Part shown: one piece after another, positions 1-7,965 of the stretch
Numbering within the stretch: position 1 is the stretch's first letter
Layout of the letters: every line of letters starts with the position of its first letter
NCBI RefSeq assembly: GCF_021533195.1
Contig: NZ_JAJNKB010000008.1
Coordinates: forward strand, 1 to 64,000
DNA from: Portibacter marinus
GTDB taxonomy: Bacteria; Bacteroidota; Bacteroidia; Chitinophagales; Saprospiraceae
Length of the DNA stretch: 64,000 bases
Direction of reading: 5' to 3'
Notes under the pieces: model-generated
The model's input: the letters and a program-made list of their open reading frames with translations, nothing else
Databases searched by the model: none
What the model was told of the DNA's origin: nothing
Translations under genes and position numbers: made by a program

Positions 1-759
1 ACACTGATAAGAGACAGGACCAGGCGCTGCTTCGAACTCAGGGTCAGTCGTATCGTTAATGGTAATGATTTGAGTAGCGGTGCCAATATTTAGACAAGCA
101 TCGGTATAAGTCCAGGTTCTGGTGATGGTACCTCCACAAGGGCCACCCACCAAAGGACCGTCAACACCAGTTACAGAACCAGTTCCATCACAGTTATCGG
201 TCCAGGTAAGATTACCGGGAGCAGGGACATCGTCCTGACACTGATAAGAGACAGGACCAGGCGCTGCTTCGAACTCAGGGTCAGTCGTATCGTTAATGGT
301 AATGATTTGAATTCTCTCTACTGCATCATTACCACACATATCAGTATAATTCCAGCTTCTCGTAATTGTGCCTCCACAATCTCCTCCACTTTGGGGACTG
401 TCAACGCTTGTTACAGTTCCTGACCCATCGCAATTGTCCGTCCATCCTAGATCGCTAGGTGATGGAACGTCATCTGCACACTGCACTGTAATATTGGAAG
501 GTGCTTGATCCAGCACTGGGAAAATCATATCATCAATAGTAATAACTTGAGTTCTCGTCATTGCTGCATTTCCACACATATCAGTATAATTCCAGGTTCT
601 GGTGATGGTGCCCCCACAGTTTCCTCCACTTTGAGGTCCGTCAATTCCTAGAACTGTGCCAGAGCCATCACAGTTATCTGTCCATCCCAAGCTTGTCATC
701 GGAGGAACGTCATCTGCGCATTCTACGGTAATGTTGGCAGGAGCAGAAGCAAGAACAGG
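1..759 (-). repeat. Tandem HYR-like repeat units within the adhesin gene
   Basis: Reading on the minus strand, units begin at a conserved Pro codon at 759, 519, 279 and 42. This gives unit lengths of 80, 80 and 79 codons plus the first 14 codons of a fourth unit. Each complete unit has four Cys, consistent with two disulfides per domain. The two units nearest the left edge share a 73-bp stretch that is identical at the DNA level (1-73 and 238-310, offset 237 bp). The older units differ at many synonymous sites. The array continues beyond the window. Confidence 0.9.
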
Positions 760-2112
760 TACCATATTATCTTCAACAGAAATAATCTGATCACACAAAT
801 CAATATTTCCATCCTGGTCTTCGGCTTTCCAGGTTCTTGTTATGGTTTTTTCACTTGGACAACTTCCTTCGGTTTCACTGTCGATAAAAGTTATGGTAAC
901 TTCTCCACAACCTTCAATAAAAGTTGCTTCACCGGTATTTGAAGGATTTGTAGATTCATCACATTCTATAGTTTTATCAGGTGGACATGAAATGACTGGT
1001 GGCAGGCAGCAAGATCCGGTAATATTTAACAGCACTTCTGCAACAGCAGTACATTCGGACGCATCTGTTACTTCTACATAGATGGTAGAACTTGAAGTGA
1101 TAGAATAAGAGCCTGGATTAGCTATTAAGCTTGAAAGTTGTGAATTACTATAATATGCAAATGAAACCCCTTGTGCATTGCTAATGCTAGGTTCGGCGAG
1201 TGTCAAATTAAAGGTTGCTGTTCCATTATTATCTGCACATTGATTAAGAGTGGTATTGTTGACACTTAGCGCACAACATGCTCCGGCATTGACCTCTATA
1301 ACAATGTCATCTGAGTCTCCTTCATCATCCGTTACGGTTAAAGTTACGTCATAAATTCCTGCTGAAGTGTAAGTGTGCATGGGATCTGGTAGATTCGATG
1401 TATTTCCATCGTCAAAAGCCCACAAGTATGAAGTGTAGTTCATCGAACCGCCCACCGTTTCATCCATAAAACTTACTCCTAAACTTACACCATCGGTACA
1501 AGCAAAACTGAAATTGGCTACTATAGGAATGGTCACAACGATAGGCTCAGTAGGTTCATTTTGGCACTTTGCTTTTGTAGTTGCGCCACATGCAATGATA
1601 AAGTCATTTGGATCTGTAGTTGCAAGATCTGCTACGCAAACAGAATCATTACCTACCGACCATGCCGTGAGGTAGTCACTCAGGAGCACTTCATCGTCAC
1701 ATTGCCAGGTGTAGGTATCAGGTGATGGAGCACATAAAGTGATTAGAGAATTGGCCGGCATATTGTTTGGAAAACAATGCTCGATATTTTCCGTAAAACC
1801 TCCGGACTCGAAAGTTCCTGCGACGTAGATTCCCGTTCTTGCGCTACTTGTACTGTTTTGGATATTGACGCAGATAAAGGTTTCCACCGGTCTGTTATCA
1901 CAGTCCGAACTTGTTAGCATGGTACCATTGATATCCTTCGCTAAAAAAGCACTTTCCAATGTAAAATCATTGGAAGTACAATTGGGCTTGTCATAACAAG
2001 GATGTTCAATTGCTTGGCTAAATGTGGGTTGAATTATTAAGAAGGAAAAACAACAGAATAGAATACAATTGAGGATTAGACTCTTAAAGGGTAATAAGAC
2101 GTTCATTGTCAT
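1..2112 (-). CDS. Large secreted PKD/HYR-repeat adhesin-like protein (N-terminal part, runs off left edge)
   Basis: This frame is open for exactly 704 codons from an ATG at 2112 to the window edge, so the C-terminus is missing. A second in-frame ATG lies at 2106. Residues 1-33 form a signal peptide: basic/polar start, long hydrophobic core, Q near the cleavage site. A Cys-containing N-terminal region of unknown fold follows. Next comes a PKD domain (about residues 198-272, with WAFDDGNTS and an HTY motif), an Ig-like segment (about 280-365) and a Cys-rich HYR-like domain (about 367-450). From about residue 451 there are near-identical 79-80-residue HYR-like units, each with WTDNCDG, CGGTITR.W and YTD.C motifs. 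Such proteins in Saprospiria-type bacteria are surface adhesins or matrix proteins, often with a C-terminal type IX secretion signal, which would lie outside the window. Ligand unknown. Confidence 0.85.
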   Translation of the reverse strand, partial: MTMNVLLPFKSLILNCILFCCFSFLIIQPTFSQAIEHPCYDKPNCTSNDFTLESAFLAKDINGTMLTSSDCDNRPVETFICVNIQNSTSSARTGIYVAGTFESGGFTENIEHCFPNNMPANSLITLCAPSPDTYTWQCDDEVLLSDYLTAWSVGNDSVCVADLATTDPNDFIIACGATTKAKCQNEPTEPIVVTIPIVANFSFACTDGVSLGVSFMDETVGGSMNYTSYLWAFDDGNTSNLPDPMHTYTSAGIYDVTLTVTDDEGDSDDIVIEVNAGACCALSVNNTTLNQCADNNGTATFNLTLAEPSISNAQGVSFAYYSNSQLSSLIANPGSYSITSSSTIYVEVTDASECTAVAEVLLNITGSCCLPPVISCPPDKTIECDESTNPSNTGEATFIEGCGEVTITFIDSETEGSCPSEKTITRTWKAEDQDGNIDLCDQIISVEDNMVPVLASAPANITVECADDVPPMTSLGWTDNCDGSGTVLGIDGPQSGGNCGGTITRTWNYTDMCGNAAMTRTQVITIDDMIFPVLDQAPSNITVQCADDVPSPSDLGWTDNCDGSGTVTSVDSPQSGGDCGGTITRSWNYTDMCGNDAVERIQIITINDTTDPEFEAAPGPVSYQCQDDVPAPGNLTWTDNCDGTGSVTGVDGPLVGGPCGGTITRTWTYTDACLNIGTATQIITINDTTDPEFEAAPGPVSYQC

Positions 2113-2131
2113 GTGTTTTAGGCCAAAACAC
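2113..2131 (-). promoter_or_regulatory. Hairpin directly upstream of the adhesin start codon
   Basis: A perfect 7-bp inverted repeat (GTGTTTT at 2113-2119, AAAACAC at 2125-2131, 5-nt loop) ends at the base before the ATG at 2112. In the minus-strand mRNA it would fold just 5' of the start codon and could limit ribosome access. It is seen in the sequence; a regulatory role is inference. Confidence 0.35.
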
Positions 2132-2387
2132 GTTATGACTTAATGCCAACTACAACATTACATTCAAGAACACATAGTAATTAACTATGCTCTTAGTATA
2201 ACATTGACGATCTGTACGAAATGAAATTATTTGTAAAAGATAATCAGGGGTTAAGATGTTTTAGGTAGTAGGTAACAGGTCATAAGGTTGTTTAGGTTTA
2301 GTTTTAGGTAATTAGTGTTTAAAATTTATTTAGGCTACTCCAAATATACTATTAAATTTTGCTAATAGGCAAGGAAGAAATTATTAA

Positions 2388-2412
2388 TTAACATATATGA
2401 AATATATGTTAA
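2388..2412. repeat. Perfect 11-bp inverted repeat
   Basis: TTAACATATAT (2388-2398), spacer GAA, ATATATGTTAA (2402-2412). The arms are perfectly complementary but consist almost only of A/T and lack a following T-tract. It is therefore a weak terminator for the anti-sigma gene and could equally be an operator site. It lies about 80 bp past the anti-sigma stop codon. Confidence 0.5.
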
Positions 2413-2490
2413 CTATTATATGTTGATTACTAAGTGTATTTAAATTTTCTATCTTGAGTATTGTCAAATTTCTTACATTGGCAAAAGCCC

Positions 2491-3084
2491 TCAAATGGCC
2501 TCCAACTTGCTAAAACTGTAGTGATGGTACTCAGGTAAGAAGCTAGATTCAATCAATTTCAAACCATAGGGTTCAACATTCATTTTTAATGTTTCGCCAC
2601 CCTCAGCTGTAAAATATAAAGTCTGACCTTCGACAGAAATAAGTTTCATTACAGGAAAGCCGGCATAATCGAATTCTAAAAAATAAGTATATTTTGCTAA
2701 AAAAATATTAAAACCTATTTCCCCATCTACTGCCATATATTCTCCACTTAATTCCAAAGTTTCATCTTCCTTCGACACTGCATAAGCATTTCGTATTTCA
2801 GAAAAGAAGGCCATGTTAAACAGTCCATTTTCATTGTATTCAATTTCTTCCAATACGAACGATGTGAATTTTTCATTGGAGGCAAACAAATGCGGGTTGT
2901 GGTCATCGAGCATATGATCAAAATAACTCACTGCAGCAACCAAGGCGGTAATCATCGCGGCAAAAGATGCAACACGATAAAACCTAAGCTTTCGCATACT
3001 AGCTTTTTTATCTAGTTTTTCTTCTAATCTATCCCAAATTCTACGATCAGGATGCTCATCAAACAAATTATACAAATCCTTCAT
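2491..3084 (-). CDS. Probable anti-sigma factor (single-pass membrane protein)
   Basis: A 197-residue protein encoded directly behind an ECF sigma factor; its start overlaps the sigma gene by 17 bp, so translation is probably coupled. Residues 1-34 form a charged cytoplasmic segment (DRLEEKLDKK), the usual position of a sigma-binding domain. A single hydrophobic segment at about 35-55 is the membrane anchor. The remainder would be a periplasmic sensor domain of no family I recognise. The role as anti-sigma factor rests on gene order and topology, not on a recognised zinc-finger (no HxxxCxxC motif). Confidence 0.65.
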   Translation of the reverse strand: MKDLYNLFDEHPDRRIWDRLEEKLDKKASMRKLRFYRVASFAAMITALVAAVSYFDHMLDDHNPHLFASNEKFTSFVLEEIEYNENGLFNMAFFSEIRNAYAVSKEDETLELSGEYMAVDGEIGFNIFLAKYTYFLEFDYAGFPVMKLISVEGQTLYFTAEGGETLKMNVEPYGLKLIESSFLPEYHHYSFSKLEAI

Positions 3085-3616
3085 AACGACTACCTAAATC
3101 TTTTTTTTTGATAAATTCTCTTAATTTTTTTCTCGCAAGGATCAATTGAGATTTTGAAGTATTGATACTTATTCCCAACAATTCAGCAATCTCTCTATGC
3201 TTATAGCCTTCGACAACATACAGATTGAATACAGTTCTATAGCCCTCCGGTAGATCAAGAATCAAACTCTTTATTTCCTCCTCAGCCAATTTGCCAAAAA
3301 CGATTGGATCTTCAGCATTGTCTATCTGGCTCCATTCCACTACCATATTCAACTTCTTGAATTTGCGAATATGCATGAGGCACTCATTTACCATAATTCG
3401 CTTCATCCATCCTTCAAAACTGCCTTCTCCCTTAAATTTTTTGATGTTATCGAATATTTTAAACATCCCTGATAGAAAGACATCTTCGGCATCAGAATCA
3501 TTTTTAAGGTATCTTCGACAAATGCCAAAAAGTAAAGGGGCATAATGATTATAAAGCTCTTTTTGAGCTTCCCTGTTTCCTTTCTTACAAAGTCTTATGT
3601 TCTCGTCTAAATTCAA
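3068..3616 (-). CDS. RNA polymerase ECF-type sigma-70 factor
   Basis: A 182-residue protein with the two-domain ECF architecture. Region 2 covers about residues 20-90 (ELYNHYAPLLFGICRRYL, DAEDVF, then a GSFEGWMKRI segment). Region 4 covers about 120-172, with LPEGYRTVFNLYVVEGY followed by the HTH HREIAELLGIS. The only plausible start is TTG at 3616, since no ATG lies near the expected N-terminus and the protein is full length from there. It forms an operon with the downstream anti-sigma-like gene. Bacteroidota ECF factors of this class usually answer envelope or nutrient signals; the regulon is unknown, and the adjacent adhesin gene is a candidate target. Confidence 0.9.
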   Translation of the reverse strand: MNLDENIRLCKKGNREAQKELYNHYAPLLFGICRRYLKNDSDAEDVFLSGMFKIFDNIKKFKGEGSFEGWMKRIMVNECLMHIRKFKKLNMVVEWSQIDNAEDPIVFGKLAEEEIKSLILDLPEGYRTVFNLYVVEGYKHREIAELLGISINTSKSQLILARKKLREFIKKKDLGSRYEGFV

Positions 3617-3695
3617 AATGACTATTTTCCCCTGTACTTACTAAAGATGCAAAATTTCACATAAATGGTGTATGTCTGTTATATTTTAATGATTG

Positions 3696-3728
3696 TTGGA
3701 ACTAAGCTTATTAAATTCAATACATTTG
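3696..3728 (+). promoter_or_regulatory. Candidate promoter of lysA
   Basis: TACATTTG at 3721-3728 matches the Bacteroidota -7 box TAnnTTTG. A TTG at 3696-3698 lies 22 bp upstream, within the spacing reported for the -33 element. The predicted transcription start would be about 20 bp before the lysA ATG. Confidence 0.5.
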
Positions 3729-3750
3729 TCAACTTACGAAAAATCAGATT

Positions 3751-4983
3751 ATGGAACTGAAGAAAGGAAAGTATTTGCTTAGTGGTGACGTCGACCCATT
3801 GGAACTCGCTGAAAATTACGGTCTGCCTTTATATATCTATGACTCGGCAATTATTAAACGTCAAATAGATCGATTCAACAACGCTTTTTCCGTTAAGAAA
3901 ATGAAATTGAATTATGCATGTAAGGCATTGACCAATATCAATATTTTAAAGTTGATGAAAAAATGGGGGATGGGTCTGGATGCGGTCTCTATACAGGAAG
4001 TACGATTAGGTCTTCATGCCGGCTTTAAAGCGAAGGATATACTTTACACTCCAAACTGTGTGGGTTTGCTGGAGCTTTCGGAAGCGGTTAAACTTGGGGT
4101 TAAAATCAATATCGATAATCTTTCTATTTTGGAACAATTCGGAGATCATTATCCTGAATATCCGGTATGCATAAGATTGAACCCGCATGTCATGGCTGGA
4201 GGTAATTCTAAAATAAGTACGGGTCATATTGATTCAAAGTTTGGAATCTCGATTCACCAACTTCCTCATATACATAGGATTGTTGAAACTTATGGTCTGA
4301 AAATTAATGGATTACATATGCATACTGGTAGTGAAATTCTGGATACAGAGGTTTACTTGAAGGTAGCTGATATTTTACTCAACACTGCTGAAGAATTTAA
4401 AGATCTTGATTTTATTGATTTCGGTTCTGGATTTAAAGTTTCGTACAAGAATGATGGCATAGAAACAGATATGGAAGATTTGGGAATTCAGCTAAGTCAG
4501 AAATTCACCTCCTTTTGTGCTGCATACGGTAAAGACCTGACCCTGGTTTTTGAACCCGGTAAGTTTATCGTTTCTGAAGCGGGTTATTTTTTGACCAGGG
4601 TCAATGTGGTTAAGCAGACCACATCAAATGTTTTTGCAGGCGTTGATTCAGGCTTGAATCATCTCATTCGACCAATGTTTTATAATGCTTATCACAAGAT
4701 TACAAACTTGTCCAATACTGAAGGACGGAAAAGAATATATACGGTCGTAGGTTACATTTGTGAGACAGATACTTTTGGCGTCAATAGAAAAATGAGTGAA
4801 ATTAGTGAAGGAGATGTACTTTGTTTCCATAATGCTGGTGCCTACTGCTACATGATGTCTTCAAATTACAATTCAAGATTTCGACCAGCTGAAGTTTTAG
4901 TTCATGATGGTAAGGCACACTTAATTAGAAAAAGAGAAAAAATGAAAGATCTTTTAAGAGGTCAAGTGGAGTTAAATTTATAG
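3751..4983 (+). CDS. lysA: Diaminopimelate decarboxylase
   Basis: Converts meso-diaminopimelate to L-lysine, the last step of lysine synthesis. The 410-residue length fits the fold-type III PLP decarboxylase family. Visible motifs are YACKALTN with the PLP lysine near the N-terminus, HMHTGSEI, EPGKF in place of the commoner EPGR, CETDTFG with the active-site Cys, and GAYCYMMSSNYN with the substrate/PLP tyrosine near the C-terminus. The barrel N-terminal part and the C-terminal beta domain are both complete. The gene is single and convergent with the acetyltransferase, overlapping its 3' end by 6 bp. A carboxynorspermidine decarboxylase is less likely given the CETDTFG motif and length. Confidence 0.88.
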   Translation: MELKKGKYLLSGDVDPLELAENYGLPLYIYDSAIIKRQIDRFNNAFSVKKMKLNYACKALTNINILKLMKKWGMGLDAVSIQEVRLGLHAGFKAKDILYTPNCVGLLELSEAVKLGVKINIDNLSILEQFGDHYPEYPVCIRLNPHVMAGGNSKISTGHIDSKFGISIHQLPHIHRIVETYGLKINGLHMHTGSEILDTEVYLKVADILLNTAEEFKDLDFIDFGSGFKVSYKNDGIETDMEDLGIQLSQKFTSFCAAYGKDLTLVFEPGKFIVSEAGYFLTRVNVVKQTTSNVFAGVDSGLNHLIRPMFYNAYHKITNLSNTEGRKRIYTVVGYICETDTFGVNRKMSEISEGDVLCFHNAGAYCYMMSSNYNSRFRPAEVLVHDGKAHLIRKREKMKDLLRGQVELNL

Positions 4984-5952
4984 TTTTTTTAGCATAACTA
5001 TACGGTTGTCATCTCGTCGTATAGGGTTAAATCCGTTTTTTAAGTAAGCTCTTTTGGCTGGACTATCGTTAACTACGAAAACGGATATAGCGTATTCACC
5101 CATGTGTTTGAGTCTGGTAAAGAGATGATCCATCAGCATCTGACCTATTCCTCTGCCTCTGTATTCGTAATAGACACCTATCCCCATCTCAGGAATATGA
5201 TCTTCTACATAACCAAAGCCCTGATTATAATAGGGTAGTTTACGACACCAGATTGCACCGATATCTTTGTCCTCATACCTAGCAATATATCCAATTTCCT
5301 TCTTGCTATCCCAATTTTCATAATACCGCACGACATCATTTTCGTCGATTTTGCTGCTTGTAAATAGTTCATTTGAGATGCTAAAAGACCTAACGATCAT
5401 TTCTCTTAAAAACTCAATATTAGAAGTTCTCAAAGGTCTTATAGTAATGTTCTTCAGTGGAAACCTCCTGATAAAAACTATATCTCTATGCTCGAATGAA
5501 GTGCCTTGATCCTTTATCACGTACTGAATGGACCTATTGATTACATATGGAACAAAGCCAAATTTGGTGTAAAACTTTATCCCTCTTTCATTTTGCTCAT
5601 AACTTGTTAATACGACGTTTTCAAAGCTATGCTTGATATTGCTCAGAAAGTATTCCAAGAGCTCCTTTGCAATGCCCATCCCTCTATGTTCTTTTCTGAC
5701 AGCCATGTAACTAATCTTTATAGATCTGCCTACCTCAGTAAATTTATTTGTTCGCTGTGCAAAAATGGCCCCTGAAAGTCTTTTTTCGGTAAAATGAAAT
5801 AAGGAGAAATCTTTATAATCGGAAAAATTTGAATCTATTCTGTTCATTATTCTTACCGCTTTAGCTGTGTCCACGTATTGAATCTCCATAAGTATTTCTT
5901 GGATGGCAGTACGATGATTTTCAAAATCGTGCTTTGTGAGGGCTTCGATCAT
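4978..5952 (-). CDS. Tandem GNAT-domain acetyltransferase
   Basis: A 324-residue protein made of two GNAT N-acetyltransferase domains. The first (about residues 1-155) has the acetyl-CoA loop RGMGIA preceded by a beta strand (SIKISYMAVRKEH). The second (about 165-324) has RGRGIG and a C-terminal NDSPAKRAYLKNGF segment typical of motif B. Both pyrophosphate-binding loops look intact, so both halves may bind acetyl-CoA. The substrate cannot be told from sequence. It is transcribed alone toward lysA, with a 286-bp AT-rich gap upstream in which I see no gene. Confidence 0.8.
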   Translation of the reverse strand: MIEALTKHDFENHRTAIQEILMEIQYVDTAKAVRIMNRIDSNFSDYKDFSLFHFTEKRLSGAIFAQRTNKFTEVGRSIKISYMAVRKEHRGMGIAKELLEYFLSNIKHSFENVVLTSYEQNERGIKFYTKFGFVPYVINRSIQYVIKDQGTSFEHRDIVFIRRFPLKNITIRPLRTSNIEFLREMIVRSFSISNELFTSSKIDENDVVRYYENWDSKKEIGYIARYEDKDIGAIWCRKLPYYNQGFGYVEDHIPEMGIGVYYEYRGRGIGQMLMDHLFTRLKHMGEYAISVFVVNDSPAKRAYLKNGFNPIRRDDNRIVMLKKL

Positions 5953-6238
5953 TTTTAAGCGGTATTTAATATAAATTTAATGATTCTATTAGTCATCATA
6001 TAGATTACTTTTAGAATGGAGGATTCGAAAGCATAAAGCTGTAAAAAAATCATCCCTAAAATTCATACTAATAACTGAAGATCTTCAAGCCTTTTCATTC
6101 ATATATTAATTTTTGATTCCTAGCTGAAAAAGCTCTCCATTAAAAAATGAAGTCAAATCAATATGATATGGGAGGAGGACTCCACACAATTGCTACGAAA
6201 ACTTAAAATTAAAGGATTTGGAAGACCTTTTCTTTAAG

Positions 6239-6952
6239 TTAATAATATATTGTTTCTGTGGTTCCAAACTTGATAAGAGGAAGGAGGTAAGTAAGTTTTA
6301 TGCCATAATACAAATCTAAACGCCTTTGTGAGTTTTGCAGATTTAACATAAATCGATGCTCCTTAGTGAAAAATTGACCGAACTGTATTCCGATAAGAAA
6401 AGCTGCTCTTTCAATATTATACTGGAATTGAACATTTTCTTCAATACCCACACCACTTACGAATCGATCGTAAAATTGTCCTGAAGTGCTGACTACTTGC
6501 GGAACCGATTGCGAGTCATCTACAATCTTAATCCAATGTGTGATGTAGCTACTTCCGATTCCAAGCCTCACATTTTGCTTAAAGGCCGTTATTAGATAAT
6601 CAAATCCAACACCTATATCGAAGCCTCGCTTTCTTCCAAACACATCAGCATAAAAGCCATTGGCACCCAAAACAAATCCCTCATTGGTTCTAATACTGGA
6701 AAATACGTCTTCTTTAACATTTTGATTAATCCTTATTCCACCTTTTGCATAAAAAGCGTATTGATAGTGCCATAAGTATTCAATTTTAAATTCAAACTTA
6801 GAATTTAACCCAAATCTTTGAGCCAGGTCTGCACCTGGTTTTTCCAACAAATATGAAGATTGTAAATTAAGCAAAGAGCCTTGGCTTTCTTGTCCGTGAA
6901 CAACCGAAGAGACAATGAGTATCGTAAATAAATAAAGAAGTCTTTTGTACAT
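6239..6952 (-). CDS. Secreted outer-membrane beta-barrel-like protein
   Basis: About 237 residues from an ATG at 6952; a TTG three codons upstream is possible but less likely. The N-terminus (MYKRLLYLFTILIVSS, then VVHGQES) is a clear signal peptide. The rest alternates polar and hydrophobic residues with many aromatic strand ends (YLWHYQYAFYAKGG, GFYADVFG, GIGSSYITHWIK). It ends in a tyrosine-rich C-terminus, as in small outer-membrane barrels. No named family is recognised. It is divergent from the UDP-glucuronate decarboxylase gene, with 64 bp between the start codons. Confidence 0.6.
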   Translation of the reverse strand: MYKRLLYLFTILIVSSVVHGQESQGSLLNLQSSYLLEKPGADLAQRFGLNSKFEFKIEYLWHYQYAFYAKGGIRINQNVKEDVFSSIRTNEGFVLGANGFYADVFGRKRGFDIGVGFDYLITAFKQNVRLGIGSSYITHWIKIVDDSQSVPQVVSTSGQFYDRFVSGVGIEENVQFQYNIERAAFLIGIQFGQFFTKEHRFMLNLQNSQRRLDLYYGIKLTYLLPLIKFGTTETIYY

Positions 6953-6985
6953 TAAGAGCAAATGTAGACATTGCCGATAATATTT

Positions 6986-6993
6986 TATATTTG
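6986..6993 (+). promoter_or_regulatory. Candidate -7 promoter box for the polysaccharide genes
   Basis: TATATTTG followed by C matches the Bacteroidota -7 consensus TAnnTTTG and sits about 24 bp before the ATG at 7017. No well-spaced -33 TTG was seen, so this rests on the -7 element and its position. Confidence 0.45.
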
Positions 6994-7016
6994 CGATTTA
7001 AAATTTGAAGCCTTCA

Positions 7017-7955
7017 ATGAAAAAAGTTTTAATAACCGGAGCCGCCGGATTTCTTGGCTCACATCTTTGTGACAAATTTTTAGAAGAAGGCTATCACGTG
7101 ATCGGGATGGATAATTTACTAACAGGATCCATGAAAAACATCGAGCATCTCTTTCCAAAGAAGCATTTCGAATATTACCATCATGATGTATCTAAATTTG
7201 TACATGTTTCAGGGGAACTTGATTATATTTTACACTTTGCTTCTCCAGCCAGTCCGATTGATTATTTAAAAATGCCAATACAGACTCTTAAAGTCGGGTC
7301 TTTAGGTACTCATAATCTATTAGGTTTAGCAAAAGCTAAAAATGCCAGAATATTGGTGGCTTCCACCTCTGAAGTTTATGGGGATCCACTGGAGCATCCG
7401 CAAACTGAAGAATATTGGGGTAATGTAAATCCCATAGGGCCACGGGGAGTCTATGATGAAGCGAAGCGCTTTCAGGAAGCAATAACCATGGCCTATCATA
7501 ACTTTCATGGATTGGAGACTCGTATTGTCAGGATTTTTAATACGTACGGTCCAAGAATGAGGGTAGATGATGGCAGGGCGTTGCCAGCATTTTTTTCTCA
7601 GGCACTGAGAAATGAAGATATCACCGTCTTTGGCGACGGGGAACAAACCAGATCTTTTTGTTATGTTTCGGATTTAGTAGATGGTATCTACAAATTGCTT
7701 TTAAGTGATTACCATTTGCCAGTGAATATTGGAAATCCTGTTGAAATCACCATTAAAGAAATTGCTGAAGAGGTATTAAGATTTGTCCCTGAGAGCACTT
7801 CAAAAATAATTCATGTAGCACTTCCAAAAGATGACCCTAAAATGCGTCGACCAGATATAACGAAAGCCCAGAAAATACTAGGATGGAGTCCAGTTGTTGA
7901 TCGTAGACAAGGGTTAGGCATTACGTTTGATTACTTTAAAGAAGTGCTGAGTTAA
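7017..7955 (+). CDS. UDP-glucuronate decarboxylase (UDP-xylose synthase), extended SDR family
   Basis: Converts UDP-glucuronate to UDP-xylose with bound NAD, supplying xylose for extracellular polysaccharide. About 312 residues from the ATG at 7017; a TTG at 7005 would add four codons and is rejected because the Rossmann strand [15 protein letters not shown] starts at once. Visible features are the GAAGFLG dinucleotide loop, the DN acidic end of strand 2, the catalytic YDEAKR (YxxxK) and the [10 protein letters not shown] motif shared by UXS enzymes. The exporter gene starts 10 bp after the stop codon, so the two are probably one operon. dTDP-glucose dehydratase is a close family, but its motifs fit less well. 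Confidence 0.85.
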   Translation: MKKVLITGAAGFLGSHLCDKFLEEGYHVIGMDNLLTGSMKNIEHLFPKKHFEYYHHDVSKFVHVSGELDYILHFASPASPIDYLKMPIQTLKVGSLGTHNLLGLAKAKNARILVASTSEVYGDPLEHPQTEEYWGNVNPIGPRGVYDEAKRFQEAITMAYHNFHGLETRIVRIFNTYGPRMRVDDGRALPAFFSQALRNEDITVFGDGEQTRSFCYVSDLVDGIYKLLLSDYHLPVNIGNPVEITIKEIAEEVLRFVPESTSKIIHVALPKDDPKMRRPDITKAQKILGWSPVVDRRQGLGITFDYFKEVLS

Positions 7956-7965
7956 AATTTAGAAA

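Larger units (their letters stand above)
2113..2490. other. 378-bp intergenic region upstream of the adhesin gene
   Basis: This AT-rich gap lies between the anti-sigma gene and the adhesin gene, both on the minus strand. It holds the start-codon hairpin, an inverted repeat with 6-bp arms (CATAGT 2173-2178, ACTATG 2184-2189), four TTTAGG motifs (2260, 2291, 2303, 2329) and a strong dyad at 2388-2412. No convincing ORF was seen. It probably contains the adhesin promoter, but I could not identify a clear TAnnTTTG box for it. Confidence 0.5.

Noticed and set aside
1-759. Evenly spaced near-identical DNA blocks that could suggest a CRISPR or satellite array
   Set aside because: The period is 237-240 bp, in frame, and the blocks encode HYR-like protein domains with conserved Cys and Trp.
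842-1081. A 79-residue open frame on the plus strand
   Set aside because: It is antisense to the adhesin gene, whose frame has a signal peptide and domain motifs; the plus-strand translation is low-complexity with no motif.
2260-2335. Four TTTAGG motifs as a binding-site array
   Set aside because: The spacing is irregular (31, 12 and 26 bp) and short AT-rich motifs recur by chance in such spacers; mentioned only as context.
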